Program-made: the position numbers and the translations under genes
The notes under the pieces: generated by a model
What the model saw: the letters and a program-made list of their open reading frames with translations, nothing else
Databases searched by the model: none
Told to the model about the DNA's origin: nothing
Assembly (NCBI GenBank): GCA_964247055.1
Contig: OZ176050.1
Location: forward strand, 4,774,001 to 4,838,000
Source of the DNA: Paragordius varius
Taxonomy: Eukaryota; Nematomorpha
Direction of reading: 5' to 3'
DNA: 64,000 bases
Part shown: piece by piece, positions 24,700 to 40,972 of the stretch
Layout of the letters: each line of letters begins with the position of its first letter
Position numbering within the stretch: position 1 is the first letter of the stretch

Positions 24700-25340
24700 T
24701 TATGGATGTTATTAAACTTTGATCGAAGTCGATTTGTAGCTATTTCATAGGTGTGATTTTGACAGCTGCGGTTTTGTGTGTTGTATATCAACTGATGCAT
24801 TTTTACCTTAGTTTCTTTAGTTAAATTATCAACCCAACGCATTTTTCATCTACCGCGTTTTCTAGAACCTGCACTTTTCTCGACATTATACTCTACTTTT
24901 TTTTCTAGTTATGTGGCCGAAGTAAGAGCTTCATTTAGGAAGCCGTATAAGGATATTTTAGGTTGAATTTATCAAGAATTTCAATATTTTAAATTTTATC
25001 TTTTTAATTGATCTGAAGCAACTTTCTCCAACACCACATTTCTAAAGTATTAATATATCCTTCATCCCCCTTCTTTGGTGTCCAACTCTTTGCCAACGTA
25101 AAGCATGCTTAGAAAAATCAGAAATTTTACTAATCCGATGTTGGTTTTTGATGTCATGAGACGACAGTACATTGATATATTTTATCTCATTCGCTTTGGA
25201 GATTCTAATGTCTGGGCTGGACAGTAATTTGATTGTCCATTGTAAAGGTACTATATATATAATTTGTGAGTTTATGTGCATGATTTTTGTTTTACTATTG
25301 ATGGTTAAACGGAAGTTTAGATATTCGTTGGTGTTTGATA
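24700..25340 (-). pseudogene. Degraded non-LTR retrotransposon 3' fragment
   Basis: Minus-strand frames show pieces typical of the C-terminus of insect-type LINE polyproteins: IRISKANEIKYINVL, SKHALRWQRVGHQRRGM, a pattern like FGHITRK(K), and SRKRGR*KMRWVDNLTKE near 24810-24870. Stops break the frame. Limits are approximate. Confidence 0.5.
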
Positions 25341-25743
25341 ACTATATTTCAGCTTCATAGTGCTGTAAAAGCAAAACTGTTTTATTAAAGTATTTTGGCA
25401 AACTGTGTTCCATTTATATATGAATGCGATCATAGTCGTTAGGCCTTATTTTTTTAATTTTCCATGTGTATACATAGAATGTCCAGAAATACAATTTTTT
25501 GATCGTCAGTTTCAAAAATAAAATTCTAATATAATTTTAGTTATTGAGATTAAGCATCATAAAATAGAATAATTGATTGAAAACAAAATGATAAAAACAA
25601 AATTTAAATCCCTCATTAGTAATTATATTTGATGTCAAATCAATAAATATTTATTTTGTGTAGTATACACTCTATTCACATAGATTATATCAGGAAAATA
25701 CAGATTTTTATATTGATTAACATATAGAATATAAAGATTGTTA

Positions 25744-28700
25744 TTACCATTGTGTAATCATGATTATTATTAAACCGCAAAATACATGGATAATAAAAAA
25801 ATTATTAATTTGGCAGGTATTTCCATTCGATTTCATAGGGCTACTTATTTGATTCGTGTATAAAGCTATATCTTTGTCACTAATTTTTGAGGTATCACCG
25901 ACAAGAAAATCTCCATATCGTTCCAACATAATAACTATGACAGCGTTGGTCCAAGCGTAGTTTTCCTTTATATATATATATTATATATGGGAGAAAAAAT
26001 TATTTTACATGAAATTACTATACTAAAGTATAAATAAAAGCGTCAGAATTTTTTTACCTCATTAAATGGATAGGCATATTGTTTGTATTTGATCGTACGG
26101 ACGTCAGTCTTTAATAAGTAACATAAAATATAGGGTCAAGTTAATTATTTAAATATTTAATAGATTTGATGAAAAAATTACGTCGATAAAACTTTAGCAA
26201 GAATATATATTAAAGCACCTAGTTTAAATTAAACATAATTTGGTATTTACGCGAGGCAATAACATTATTCCAAATATTTATGTATCAATAAAAAAATCAA
26301 TTATAACCTTTTTAAAAGTCTTTCTTGTACGCCTATATAAATAATGTGCAGCATATATCCACTTTTGGGCTAGATCTCTGGCCAGGGCTTTGGCTTTGCT
26401 CGAATTCTGATTTTCAAAACCTTCTATCATAAAAAGCGTATAAGCAGGATTGGTAAATGGATAATCCCATTCATATTGTATGAGCGATTTCGATAATGGT
26501 ATTCCACCAGCATATTTCAAAAGTTCTTCATTCTAAGAAATATGATATGTCACAATACAAAGTTGTTATGCTAAAAAATATTATTAAGGTTAACACCTAC
26601 AGTTGTTAATTCAAAATTTTAATTTTTAAATTATATAAATATTCATCAATGAGTTACATTGAGGTATTTGATAATATTTTCCGTTCTTGACATATCAGAG
26701 TCGGGCGATTGGATATGTTCATAACATTGTGTAAATAAAGGCATGACATTTGAAGCATACCAATTGTCTAATAAGTTTTCCGACGTTTGATCCATATCAA
26801 ACCACATTCCCGCCTGCTCTGACCACAGAGTTTCGAGTGATCTGATTTTACTTTCTAATTGACGGTATTTGTAATGGGCTTGGGTTGGTAAGCCTAAATA
26901 AAGTAAAAATAAAACCTAATATTCAATCTCTAAATTGACAAAAAAATTTGTTTGAATTCGTAAAATAAAACAGAAAGTACAGTGTGCTCTAAGAAAATGT
27001 ATGAAAAAAACTTTAAATTATTTTTTGATTAATTTGATAGTAAACCTTAGTTATTAAATTAAAATTAAACAATTTTGTCTCTGTCACATAAATATATAAT
27101 CCTACCGTATAAGTTATAATATATACCAGCAATATTATAAAAATTTGCAAGGATACGCTCATTGGCACATAAAATAGCATTCAAATCAACCGGGATAATG
27201 TTTATAGGTGTCAATTTAGCGTGCGTATCGAAATGGATTTGAAAATTATCTTTGTCCAACAACCAACGACTCGATCTATCCCATCCAGATTCTGTCATTG
27301 TTGCTAAATTCCGATAGATCTGAGCTGCTTTTTCTACCATATAAAATATTTCTAATCTAAAATAAAATTTGAAAATTTCTAAAATGGTGATGAAGTAACA
27401 GTGGGTGTAGGGAATAAAAATAAAGATAATTTAAGCTTTATTTTTTGTTAGTGTATAACTTAGGGCTAGATGAATAAATGATAAAAATAAATTTTATTTT
27501 ACAAGTCTTTTTTAGGAATACGTTTACATAGAGATATCTCTATTACCTAAGATGGCCAACTTTAAAATAGATAAATGGAATCATTAGGTTAATAGCTCAA
27601 TTCAATTTATGATATTATTATAATCTATTGGCCTTTTATCCACGGGCAAACCAAATAAAATTTCCAAAAACGGTTAGATGGTTTATAGAATTGAACCGTA
27701 GGTCCAAACTTTTTCAATGTTTTTTTGAAAATTTTGGTAGAAGCTAACGTTCTTTGATATTTTTAAATAAAATCATGTATTTAAATTTTTCCGGAAAAAT
27801 TTGGCATATAGAAATTTTTATAATTTACATGCTTATATTTTTGTGATTTTTATCCACAGTGTATCAAAATAATAGACTACCCATAAATATAAATAGAACC
27901 ATAATCATAGCCATTAGATTATAAAAAACTGGAACAATTTAGTCAACCGTTAATTTTTAGGAAAAAATGGTTGAAATAGAAACCAGAAACAAAAAAATGT
28001 CTTAGATCGCTAAAAACGGTTCCAATGGCAATCCGTGTTAAAATTATACCGCATTTTATGTAAAAAATCTATTAATTTAATATTGTACCTACGTAAAAAA
28101 ATTAACCACAGCTTTAAGTAATATATAGATTTGAAATATTTAAAAATATTATTTAATATAATTACCAGGAAAATAAGTTGCCGTCAGAGCTACATCCTTA
28201 CTGTAGGCAAATGGTCTCTCATTTAATAATAAAAAATAAATATTATAAAAAAATTATATGATCACACAAATTTAGGCAATTTCATTATTTTAAATGACTG
28301 GGGTTTTTATTTTACATGTCTGTTGCCATGTATGAGATTTTCGTTTTAATTAGTTACTATGTGGAGAAAAAACACAGTGTTTAATACTTCATTACCTTTT
28401 CACTTTTTTGTCCTATTTTACATTTTGGGGTAGTTTCCCTAAGCTCAAATTTAAATAAACTAAAGTTGTGACAGTTATTTTTGTTAAAATTTAATTATCA
28501 AACATTTTTCTCGTGTATTAAAAAAAGCTTGCGTTTTTTACAGTTTAGTTACTTCTAGAGCCAATTGGTAAGCTCCAAAACACGCAAACAGCTATATAAA
28601 AATATTATTATAGTAGTTTTGCTAGTAAAATGTAGCCTCAAATCTTTTTACAGTTAATTATTTACTTTTGAACCATTATTTGTCTGTTGTATTAGCGATT

Positions 28701-30787
28701 TGAAAAAAATCATAGAAAAAAATGTCGGCAAAAAGTTTGAGATGAGAATTTTTTTATAATTTCACATTTTTTTAAAAAAAATTATATTATGCAGCTAAAA
28801 GGCTAAAGAAAGCATATCCAGCTATATACCTTAATTTTTAATAATAAGTGTTAAATATGCAACTAAATGAAAAACCCATATATTACAACAGACATGTAAT
28901 AATTCCCCTTTTAACAATTTAAATAAATAGCCTACAATAGCTGTCGTTACCATATTTAATATATATAACATCAAAGTCAAACGAATCTGATTTAAAATTT
29001 TACATAAAAATATATTGTGTATATAATGATACCGAGGATAATTTGTTTTAACATGGTAGGAGTGCAGTTGATGTACCTTACCTCCTCTATTTACGTATGT
29101 CACCCTGGAGTTCCAAAATTGCAATTCCCGTTCTAAGGATTGTATTGTTAATATGACAAATTCTGTATCGTTTGTAGCTTTGTAATATGCTTCCACCATC
29201 AGGGCTAATAATGGTAAACTGCTAATTCTTTCGTAATAAACACGATTCCCGTAGGGCACGAGGTTTGCCTGGTTACTAATATACAATTATTGGTGGTTAT
29301 TAAAAAGAAGTTTCTACGTTATAATAGAGTAAAATGAGAGTTAAAATCTAAAAAATTACATCTCCTGTAAATCCAATAGATTGCTGATTATCCCTTTGGC
29401 GCTTTCTGACATCCCCGACAATAGTAGGGCACGAACAATGAAATAGCTTTCACTAGCAAAATAATTTTATAAATAAATGTCCGAATATGCAAAAAATTGA
29501 TTAATAATATTACAAATATCTCAATTCATTCGTATTTTGATTTGGAGCAAAGAATCCGTGTTTGACGAAAACAGTGGAGTAGCGTGATTTGTAATGCCTG
29601 ACATTTTTGCTAACCTTGGAGTAACGTTAAATTAATAATTATATTAAGCTCAATGGCTTATCTAATACATATATGTCATAAAATTTTGGTTAAAAGCAAT
29701 AATATAAATTAAGTTTAAACCTTTCTTCCCAAATCGGTCCATTGATTGTGGATATCTTGAGCCCAAACACGCAAATTCTCGTCCTTTATTCGAGACAAAA
29801 ACTCAGGATTCGCTTTCCAATCCGGAGGGACCCAATATTCATAATCTTCCAGTATGGGTAAACTTTTATTTGTTATGTCATTGAACCAGATTCGGCTACT
29901 CAATGGTTTGTAATTGTTACGGATAAATTTGTGAAAAAGCTTTTGCCTAGATATCTGCGTTGAATTATTGCTGTCTGCAATCTTTGGTGCTATGGTTTGA
30001 AAGGCTTCTAATACTTTATCTATATGCAATACAAAAGCGTTGATGAGTGATTATAATGAGAAAAATACAGTAACGAGCACTATTATAGGCCAATCTGTAT
30101 TTTAAATGGATAAAAGGGTATTTAATTTACATGTCTGTTGCCATGTACGAGATTTTTCATTTTATTAGTTACATATCTAATTGAACACTCTATTTTTTCT
30201 CCATAATTGTCAAAAATGTACGTAAAAAAAGAAAAAATCTCCTACTAGGCAACTGATATGTAAATTATACCATTTAGCCATTTAAACTACAGTTGTGACC
30301 TATGATGTGCTCGTTACTGATTAAAGATTAAAAAAATGTAGGAAAAACTCATACCTGCGTTCGATAAAGTTTTATAGTTGAAATAATTTATTTGTTCACC
30401 AAAAAAATGAGAGGTTTGCATTGTGTGGAACAAATTGCCATAACAGAATATTTGGCTACATTATTAATACAAAATTAAATATGTATCAAAAAAATCTAAA
30501 ATGCATAAGCAATCTTTTATATTAACTAGATTAATTAAATTATCAAAAAACGAAAATTCCAATAGTATTAATGTTTGAAAATCTAAAAAGCGAATTTTTT
30601 TTTAATTTTTTCGGTTAGTAAAAACTTAGTCTTAATGAAGCCCTAAATAATTAATATATTGGATATTAAACCTGTCACAGGGAGGTAGTGATTTAACTGT
30701 AATCCATAAGATAAGTTCGATAAAAATTAAGAGAACCCCTGATAAGGATTTTAATTTTGGGGTTAAATTATCGGTTGCGGTCCACAT
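25744..30787 (-). CDS. Trehalase-family (GH37) membrane protein with degenerate catalytic signatures
   Basis: Twelve exons (minus): 30672-30787, 30355-30455, 30019 down to 29721, 29514-29614, 29360-29452, 29033-29275, 28166-28215, 27127-27351, 26658-26893, 26308-26532, 26058-26108, 25744-25965. They close in frame to 653 residues. An N-terminal hydrophobic leader (SGVLLIFIELILWITV) precedes CDSQIFCYGNLFHTMQ, the trehalase start. NRVYYERISSLPLLALMV, TESGWDRSSRW (acid Asp359 kept), IIPVDLNAIL and YAWTNAV follow in family order. The C-terminus is hydrophobic (FFIIHVFCGLIIIMI), fitting a membrane trehalase. Odd: signature 1 (PGGRF...YWDSYW) reads FFAPNQNTNELRYFESYF, QWDYPNxW reads EWDYPFTNP, and the Gly-rich GGGGEY loop before GFGWTNG is replaced by KYKQYAYPFNEEN. 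The general-base Glu lies in that loop in insect enzymes, so activity is doubtful. Confidence 0.85.
28290..28350. repeat. Intronic fragment related to the 30.1-kb MITE
   Basis: CATGTCTGTTGCCATGTA followed by GAGATTTT is shared with 30128-30160. Both lie in trehalase introns. Only one arm was recognised here. Confidence 0.5.
30068..30319. mobile_element. 252-bp MITE in a trehalase intron
   Basis: Termini are CAGTAACGAGCAC and GTGCTCGTTACTG, perfect complements of each other. Inner arms also pair (CATGTCTGTTGCC with GGCAACTGATATG). TA precedes the left end, while AT follows the right end, so the duplication is imperfect or the limits are off by a base. No coding capacity. Confidence 0.75.
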
Positions 30788-33700
30788 ATTGTCTCCAAAA
30801 TGGTGAAACTTTACGATTCGGATTTTATGAAGGCTTTTTTTGGTTTCTATTTTTGAATGCGTTAAAAATCCGTATAACAGTAATAAAATGAAATTAAAAG
30901 ATCAAACACAAAAAAATAACAATAATAGGAAGAATGAGTCAAAAATTAATTTATTAGCCATTCGCATATTTTCAATTTCTAATAATAATAGCTTTTTATT
31001 ATTTTTTTATTTTATATATATTTATATATTAAGTTCAAGGTTCACCAATCTCTTTTAGAGAAAATAAAATGAATGCAAAAAATAATTAAATATGCAAAGC
31101 CAAATCCATATAACCAAAAGCCATTTACAAATTTTTTAATTATTATTTGCATTTTAAGCTTCTAAATGAGGATTGAGCTTTAATTGAATATTAAATGAAG
31201 TGATGCAATACATTCTAAATAAATAATAATTAAAATAATTGAATTTAAATAATTGAATTTGTCAAATAATTAAATAGGTCTACCAAAAATATCTAAAAAA
31301 AATCAAATTGGAAACAAAAGGTAAATTAAAATGTTACTTTATCAATCAATAATATATGTTTTGGCTGATGGAACGATTAATGATAATTGCTTTAAATTTA
31401 TCGATCAAAAATCAAGGACAGGGATTGAAATATTATTTATGATAATTATTTAATTAATTAAATTATAGTTCCTCAATATTAAGATTTATGTAATAGAAAC
31501 AGACATGTTAAAATTAATTTATGTTCAGGAATGAAACAAAATTTTTCTGAGAACTTTTGACGACAATGTATAACATAAATATACGAAAATGAATGGAAAT
31601 AAAAACAAAATACTTTGTTAGACATAAAAGTTAACTCAGAAATTTTGATAATGACTTGTGAAGAATTAAATTTGACCTTTAAAAGGAAAAAATTAGAATC
31701 GCATGCCAAACATATTTATTTGTAATACCAGCTTGCTTGTGTGCTCCATAATTTAATTTTCAAAGCAAAAATAAAATATATATAATTAGTTTTAAAATTT
31801 GTAATTATGATATTATCATGCAAGCATTTACATAGTATAATGGTTTGTGGATTTTTCTGATCAGGCAATAATACAATGACAACCTCAAAAAAATGATCCA
31901 TAAAAAATGGTTGTTGATATTGAAATATATTTGAAATTATTACCTATTTTGTATTATATGAATGATATTCGTTTGATTTAGCCTTTTTATCTAAATAATG
32001 ATAATTTCAAATAAGTTTGTAAGCATATACATGTATTACAATCTTTGGTCCATTTATGATCGAAAATTAGATATGGTTACTTATGTGAAGGTACACATGG
32101 CAGGCATCCTTTCAATTACTGATAACTAGAAAATAATGCCAAACTTATATTTGAATTTTAAGCGGGAAATTGAAGGTGGATATGATATCAAATATGGATA
32201 AATTGCGAATTAAATTTATAAACATTCCAAAAAGGAAGAATCCATGGTTTAAAACAAATTAATTAAAATAATTATCGAATCTTTAGTCAAAAAAAGTTGA
32301 AATTTAACATAAATATTCATAATATGATGATATATGTCTCTTTAGTTCAAAAGATTGAACTTTTATTGGAATAACATTTTCTGTTTAAGTGAACATAGAA
32401 GATAGATCTTTATCTAACACACAGTAGGACTTGTTGCTTACTGGGAGTTGTGTCCTATATAAATATTGTTTCTTATATAATAAGAGAATGAATATCATTG
32501 TTAGCAAAAAAGTATATTTTTTATATAAACTATAAATTTTTACTATATTATATTATGTGTGTTGAATGGAGGGGGGTCTTAGAATATTTAATAATTGTGT
32601 ATTATATAAACATTTTAACACTAAAACAAAAAGTAATGTTATGATGTGTGACATCACAAAAGAGATGTGAAAAAACACTTTTGGTCAATCAATACGAATG
32701 TAAAGAATATATAACTAAAAAAACGTTAAGATTAAAAAAAAATTTAAATGTACATACTACTGTTATCATTTCCTAAACCTCTTGAAACAATATTGCATAT
32801 ATATATTTCGTATAATGACCATTTTTGCCTTATTTGCATAATAATACTGTTTTTGACTGCGGAATCAACCAGCATTAATGAAATGAGACATTTTTATATA
32901 TACATATTATTGCAAAAAGTTGTGATCATAAATTACTTAAAAATAACGTTAAAATCTATTGAATCCATATATATCCAATACTACGATAATGTTTTATACT
33001 CTTCGAGCATAATAAAATTTTATTTTTACAAAATTAAATATATCTATATCTGTGGCAGAATGGCCGAGAAAGTGTAAATATGAGGATGGAAAAACTCTAA
33101 AAAATCAATATATATAGGCTTTAGTAAAAATATTGTTTAAATTGCGAATTTCTCTTTCTCTCTCGTGATAATTGAAATTTTTTATCGCATTAATTTAAAT
33201 TAATAAAAAAAATTTAGTTGAATATTAGTGCCTTTTGTTTTAGAGCTAATCTTTAATGGGGCTTTATGATAAAGGGGTAAGATTGGGTTGTTCACCAAAA
33301 TTATTATAAATTTAATTTATAATTTTAACACATAGACGTTTGATTGACTAAAACACACCTAGTATCTTAAGAGGTGCATATAAAATTTATGTATTTTTAA
33401 CTTTTTGAATAGATTATAATCTAAATAGGATGCCCAAATAACATTGTTAATTTTAATTTATAAATATTTTTAATATTAAAAGTTGGAAATTATAGTCGTT
33501 GCTTTTTCTGCCCGTTTTTTTGCTTCCAATATATTTAACAATATATAGGGCCGATATATTTATATAAATAATTAAATAAATAAATCTCAAAGAAATTTAT
33601 ATTTTTAGACTCCCATTTGTATCTAGCAACTTTGGCAGGATTTTGAGATTGCAAAATTAAAAATATTATCAACTTTAAAGCGACCATTTATATTTTTAAG

Positions 33701-34399
33701 CGAAAAAGATTATTATGGAAAGAAATTTAACATGATATAAAGGGTTAGATTATATTTGTAATCAATTCACTATTAATTGCAGTAATGGTAAACGAGAAAA
33801 AAACTAACCATTTATGATGTGGCATTTTTGGCAGGTGTCACAGTCCTCAAATACGTGACATGAAGAACAATAGGGTTAAAAAATCTGAAAATATTTGGCT
33901 CTAAAGGTTTCATAATCATTTCTAGTACAGATTGATGAATTTATTAGTTAATCCATGACGTTTGTCAAAAAAAATATTTTTGTCAAATTATTTGAAGTTG
34001 CAATTTTAAATTAATAGGATGATTGATTATGGATTGGCTTTAAATTTTTAAAATTGCAATTTTTATTATAAGAATTTGGTTTACGTATATAAATCAATGC
34101 TTTAAAAATTTGGCAATTTTACATCTATAATAACGAAATATTCGACATTGCATATGTTATCTAAATCTAATTTTAAGAGGCTAAAAATAATTATATATTT
34201 CAGATAAAAACAACTCACAGACAGCATCAAAAACAATTGAGTTCTAATTAAACACACCTTGAATAACAATATAACTGGTGTATTCATAAGTTATTACCAT
34301 TTCAACCAAAGGAAGACGCCAGAAAAAAATAGGCAGGCGATTAATTTAATACATACCCCATTTTGTCTATCTGACCACAAAAGTTGAATTTACCCAAAA
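30788..34399. other. Long AT-rich gene-poor stretch
   Basis: Upstream of the trehalase start. No homologous exon, RNA gene or inverted-repeat element was recognised. The open frames here are low-complexity AT-driven. Confidence 0.45.
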
Positions 34400-34459
34400 C
34401 TAGCGAAGTAATCATGTCGATAGCAACTTATATTTCTCATTCAGTAATCATGTTGAACT

Positions 34460-35330
34460 TTGTGACTGAAAAGCAACATTTATGGCTCGCATGAAGAAAA
34501 ACGCTGTTGAAAGTTATCGATATGGTGATTCAACTCATCGATTAAAAGATGTGAAAAATGGTTTCAAAAACGATCAAATGTGAAAAATAGTTAGCGCTCT
34601 GGCAGACAACTGCGAAGATGATAAAGTGTGAATGATGACCCAACTCAAATCTAAATCTATAGATGTGTAATAACCATGGGAAATATCAATAAACTCTGTA
34701 AATGGGTCGCACACAATATGAAAGAACGTCAAATTAAATATCGCAAGTGACTTGTGAATCCTGCTTCGACGTCACAAAAAAATAGTTTTTGTATAGAATT
34801 GGGACTGGTGTTGAGGGCTTTATTTTGCAAATCCAAAACGAAAAATGTGTGATTTTCGTCAAGCCGTTTGATCCACAATAAGGCCAATTTTTTTCGAAAA
34901 CAGCTGTGTGTCTTGTGAAACCAGATCGGTATTGTGTTTCATGAACTTTTGAAGTTCTTTGAAATTTTGTTATTACTATACTATCACTAACAAATATCTA
35001 ATTAAGACTATACATTAATCAAAAAACCGGAATGAGGCAGAAAACATGGCTACACGATTTTGCTACATGACGAAGCAAAATACATTTATATCGACTCGAT
35101 TAATTTTTCCGATCCACTGAACTCTCTGACTTGGCGTTAGCTGAGTGATATTACTTCGCATCAATGAGGCAAACCCTTGCAGAGAACTACATTAAAAATT
35201 TCGAAGATGTTGAAAGTTTGACTAATGGTTTGCCGCCAAAGTCCTGTTTTTTCTGGCACGGCGTTCTATTACCTAGGAGATGAGCGAAAAGCCGATGACC
35301 AATATTTTGAATATAATAATTAACTGATTT
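34460..35330 (+). pseudogene. Dead mariner-type transposase
   Basis: In broken frames, mariner landmarks appear in order: KWVAHNMKERQIKYRK (family: HxLSERQ), then QLCVL*NQIGIVFHELLK (family: CVWWDxxGxVyyELL), then ILLHDEA (family: LLHDNARPH) and a final AFYYLGDERKADDQYFEY. The frame is destroyed by stops and shifts. A terminal-like CGGTATGAAC motif lies at about 35363. Confidence 0.65.
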
Positions 35331-36023
35331 TATTTTAAAATACATGTGCTTTTACAAAAAACGGTATGAACAGACCTATAATCTTACAATTTTCAAAATT
35401 GGAGAACCAATTTTATAGGTTTAAAGATTACGCTCTGGTTTATACAACACCCTGAGGTATGCACCGTAAATGTTTGACAAGCTTTTTTTAAAATATACAT
35501 TCTTTATATTATAAAAAAACTTAAGATTAAAATGTAGTGCAGAGTTTCTTAGATAATTTGAGAAGTCAAACGCTTTTATTCAAGCTTTAAAAATTAAACG
35601 ATTAGAAATTGTTCTTTTATCATTACAAATATATGTTAATGAATTGTGTTAATTACAAAAATTATAGGCAAAAATATTTCTAGTCAGCGGTCAATTTTTT
35701 GTTCTAAAAAGCATATCATTAACTCGTCCAAAAAACTCAGTGTCTCAAAAAGTACAACATATACTACCGAATTCGAATATATGAGTAATGAAAATTTAGC
35801 CATTCATAAAAACGGGTATCATTAATTTATTTGTAAATGGGGGGAATGTTTCTGCTTTCTCATTTGTTATTTTATGATATAAATAATTATAATAATTTAA
35901 AGTCATTAATATACACATATAAAAAAGATATATAAAATTTGGGGTAATACACACACACGTGTGTGTGATTAAACAATATTGCAGCATTGGTGGTTTTAGT
36001 TTTAGTGATTGCAGCACAGTAGT
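35331..36023. other. Intergenic/3' flanking AT-rich sequence
   Basis: Contains an AC/GT palindromic microsatellite (35949-35967) and the 3' UTR side of the PI4K2 gene. Nothing else seen. Confidence 0.4.
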
Positions 36024-39848
<3,825 letters not shown>

Positions 39849-40972
39849 TCATGAGATCGATACTCACAGATGTTTTTAAATATGTTTGAAGGTAAGCGTG
39901 TTTTCATAAACAATTATTTATAATTAGGCGTTTTTGTATGATTACTTTGCAAAAATGTTAAATATAAAAATCATTATGCCATTATTGTTTAATGACCGCA
40001 TTAATAATTTCTATTAAAATTTTTCAAATTGAAAATTATGCACCTTAATTTATTTAGTTTTGATTGGAATCAATATTATTGTAAACATCTTGAACTTTAT
40101 AGAACGCATCAAAGCGTAGACATATTTGTGGTATATCGCACAAATTTATGTACCAATTCTTTAGGACCCATGTACCAATGGTCAAATTATTTTATAATTT
40201 TTCCCCAACATTAATTTATGTAGAAAGAAAGCGTAAAAAGAATACCATTCCATTATTTTAGGGCCCAGAAATATAAAAAATAACACAATGACTATAATAA
40301 TTTTTTGTCCGCTTATTCTAAAAAATTTTAAAATTAGGTCATTCTAAATTAGGGTAAATATAATTATTTATTTGTAAAGGTTCAGCATATAATTTTTCAC
40401 AAAATTATTTCTCATAATGGGTTTAAATGTTTTTGCTAAATTAGTTAAACTTAATTGCCTTTAGCAAGTTTCAGGGCGATTTCAAATGTTAACAAAAAAG
40501 ATCCGATTGGGCCAAAATTAAAAATATGCCATTTATTAACTTTAAAATGGATTATAAAAACATTTATACATTTCAAAATTAAAAATTTTTGACATAAACA
40601 TTTTGCCAACAAGAGTATCAACAGAAATTTAAATCAAAATTAAATACAATTTTAAATATACCTTAGCAATAATTATTTGTAAAATAATTGTTTTTCGAGT
40701 TTATTTTATGCGGATTGATATAAAACTTAAAAAATTCTATAATATAAATATATATATAAATATTATTTGACAATATACCATAAAAATTTAAAAGGCTTTA
40801 TTCTCCTATAGATAAAATACTTACACCTCCAAGATTGTATTTTTATATTTTTTTACATTTTGTTTCGATGCCAATGTATATAATTTTTTTACTAAAATTA
40901 ATTTTCGGCAAAATGTAAAACTTCAATAAAATAGGTATGATTTTGTGCATGTAAAAAGATACATACATCAAC
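39849..40972. other. Divergent intergenic region
   Basis: Lies between the starts of PI4K2 (-) and P450 reductase (+), so it should hold both promoters. No further exon recognised with confidence. Confidence 0.4.

Noticed and set aside
33052..33075. tRNA-like start (GGCAGAATGGCCGAGAAAGTG)
   Set aside because: Resembles the D-arm of a Leu/Ser tRNA, but no anticodon arm, T-arm or acceptor complement follows.
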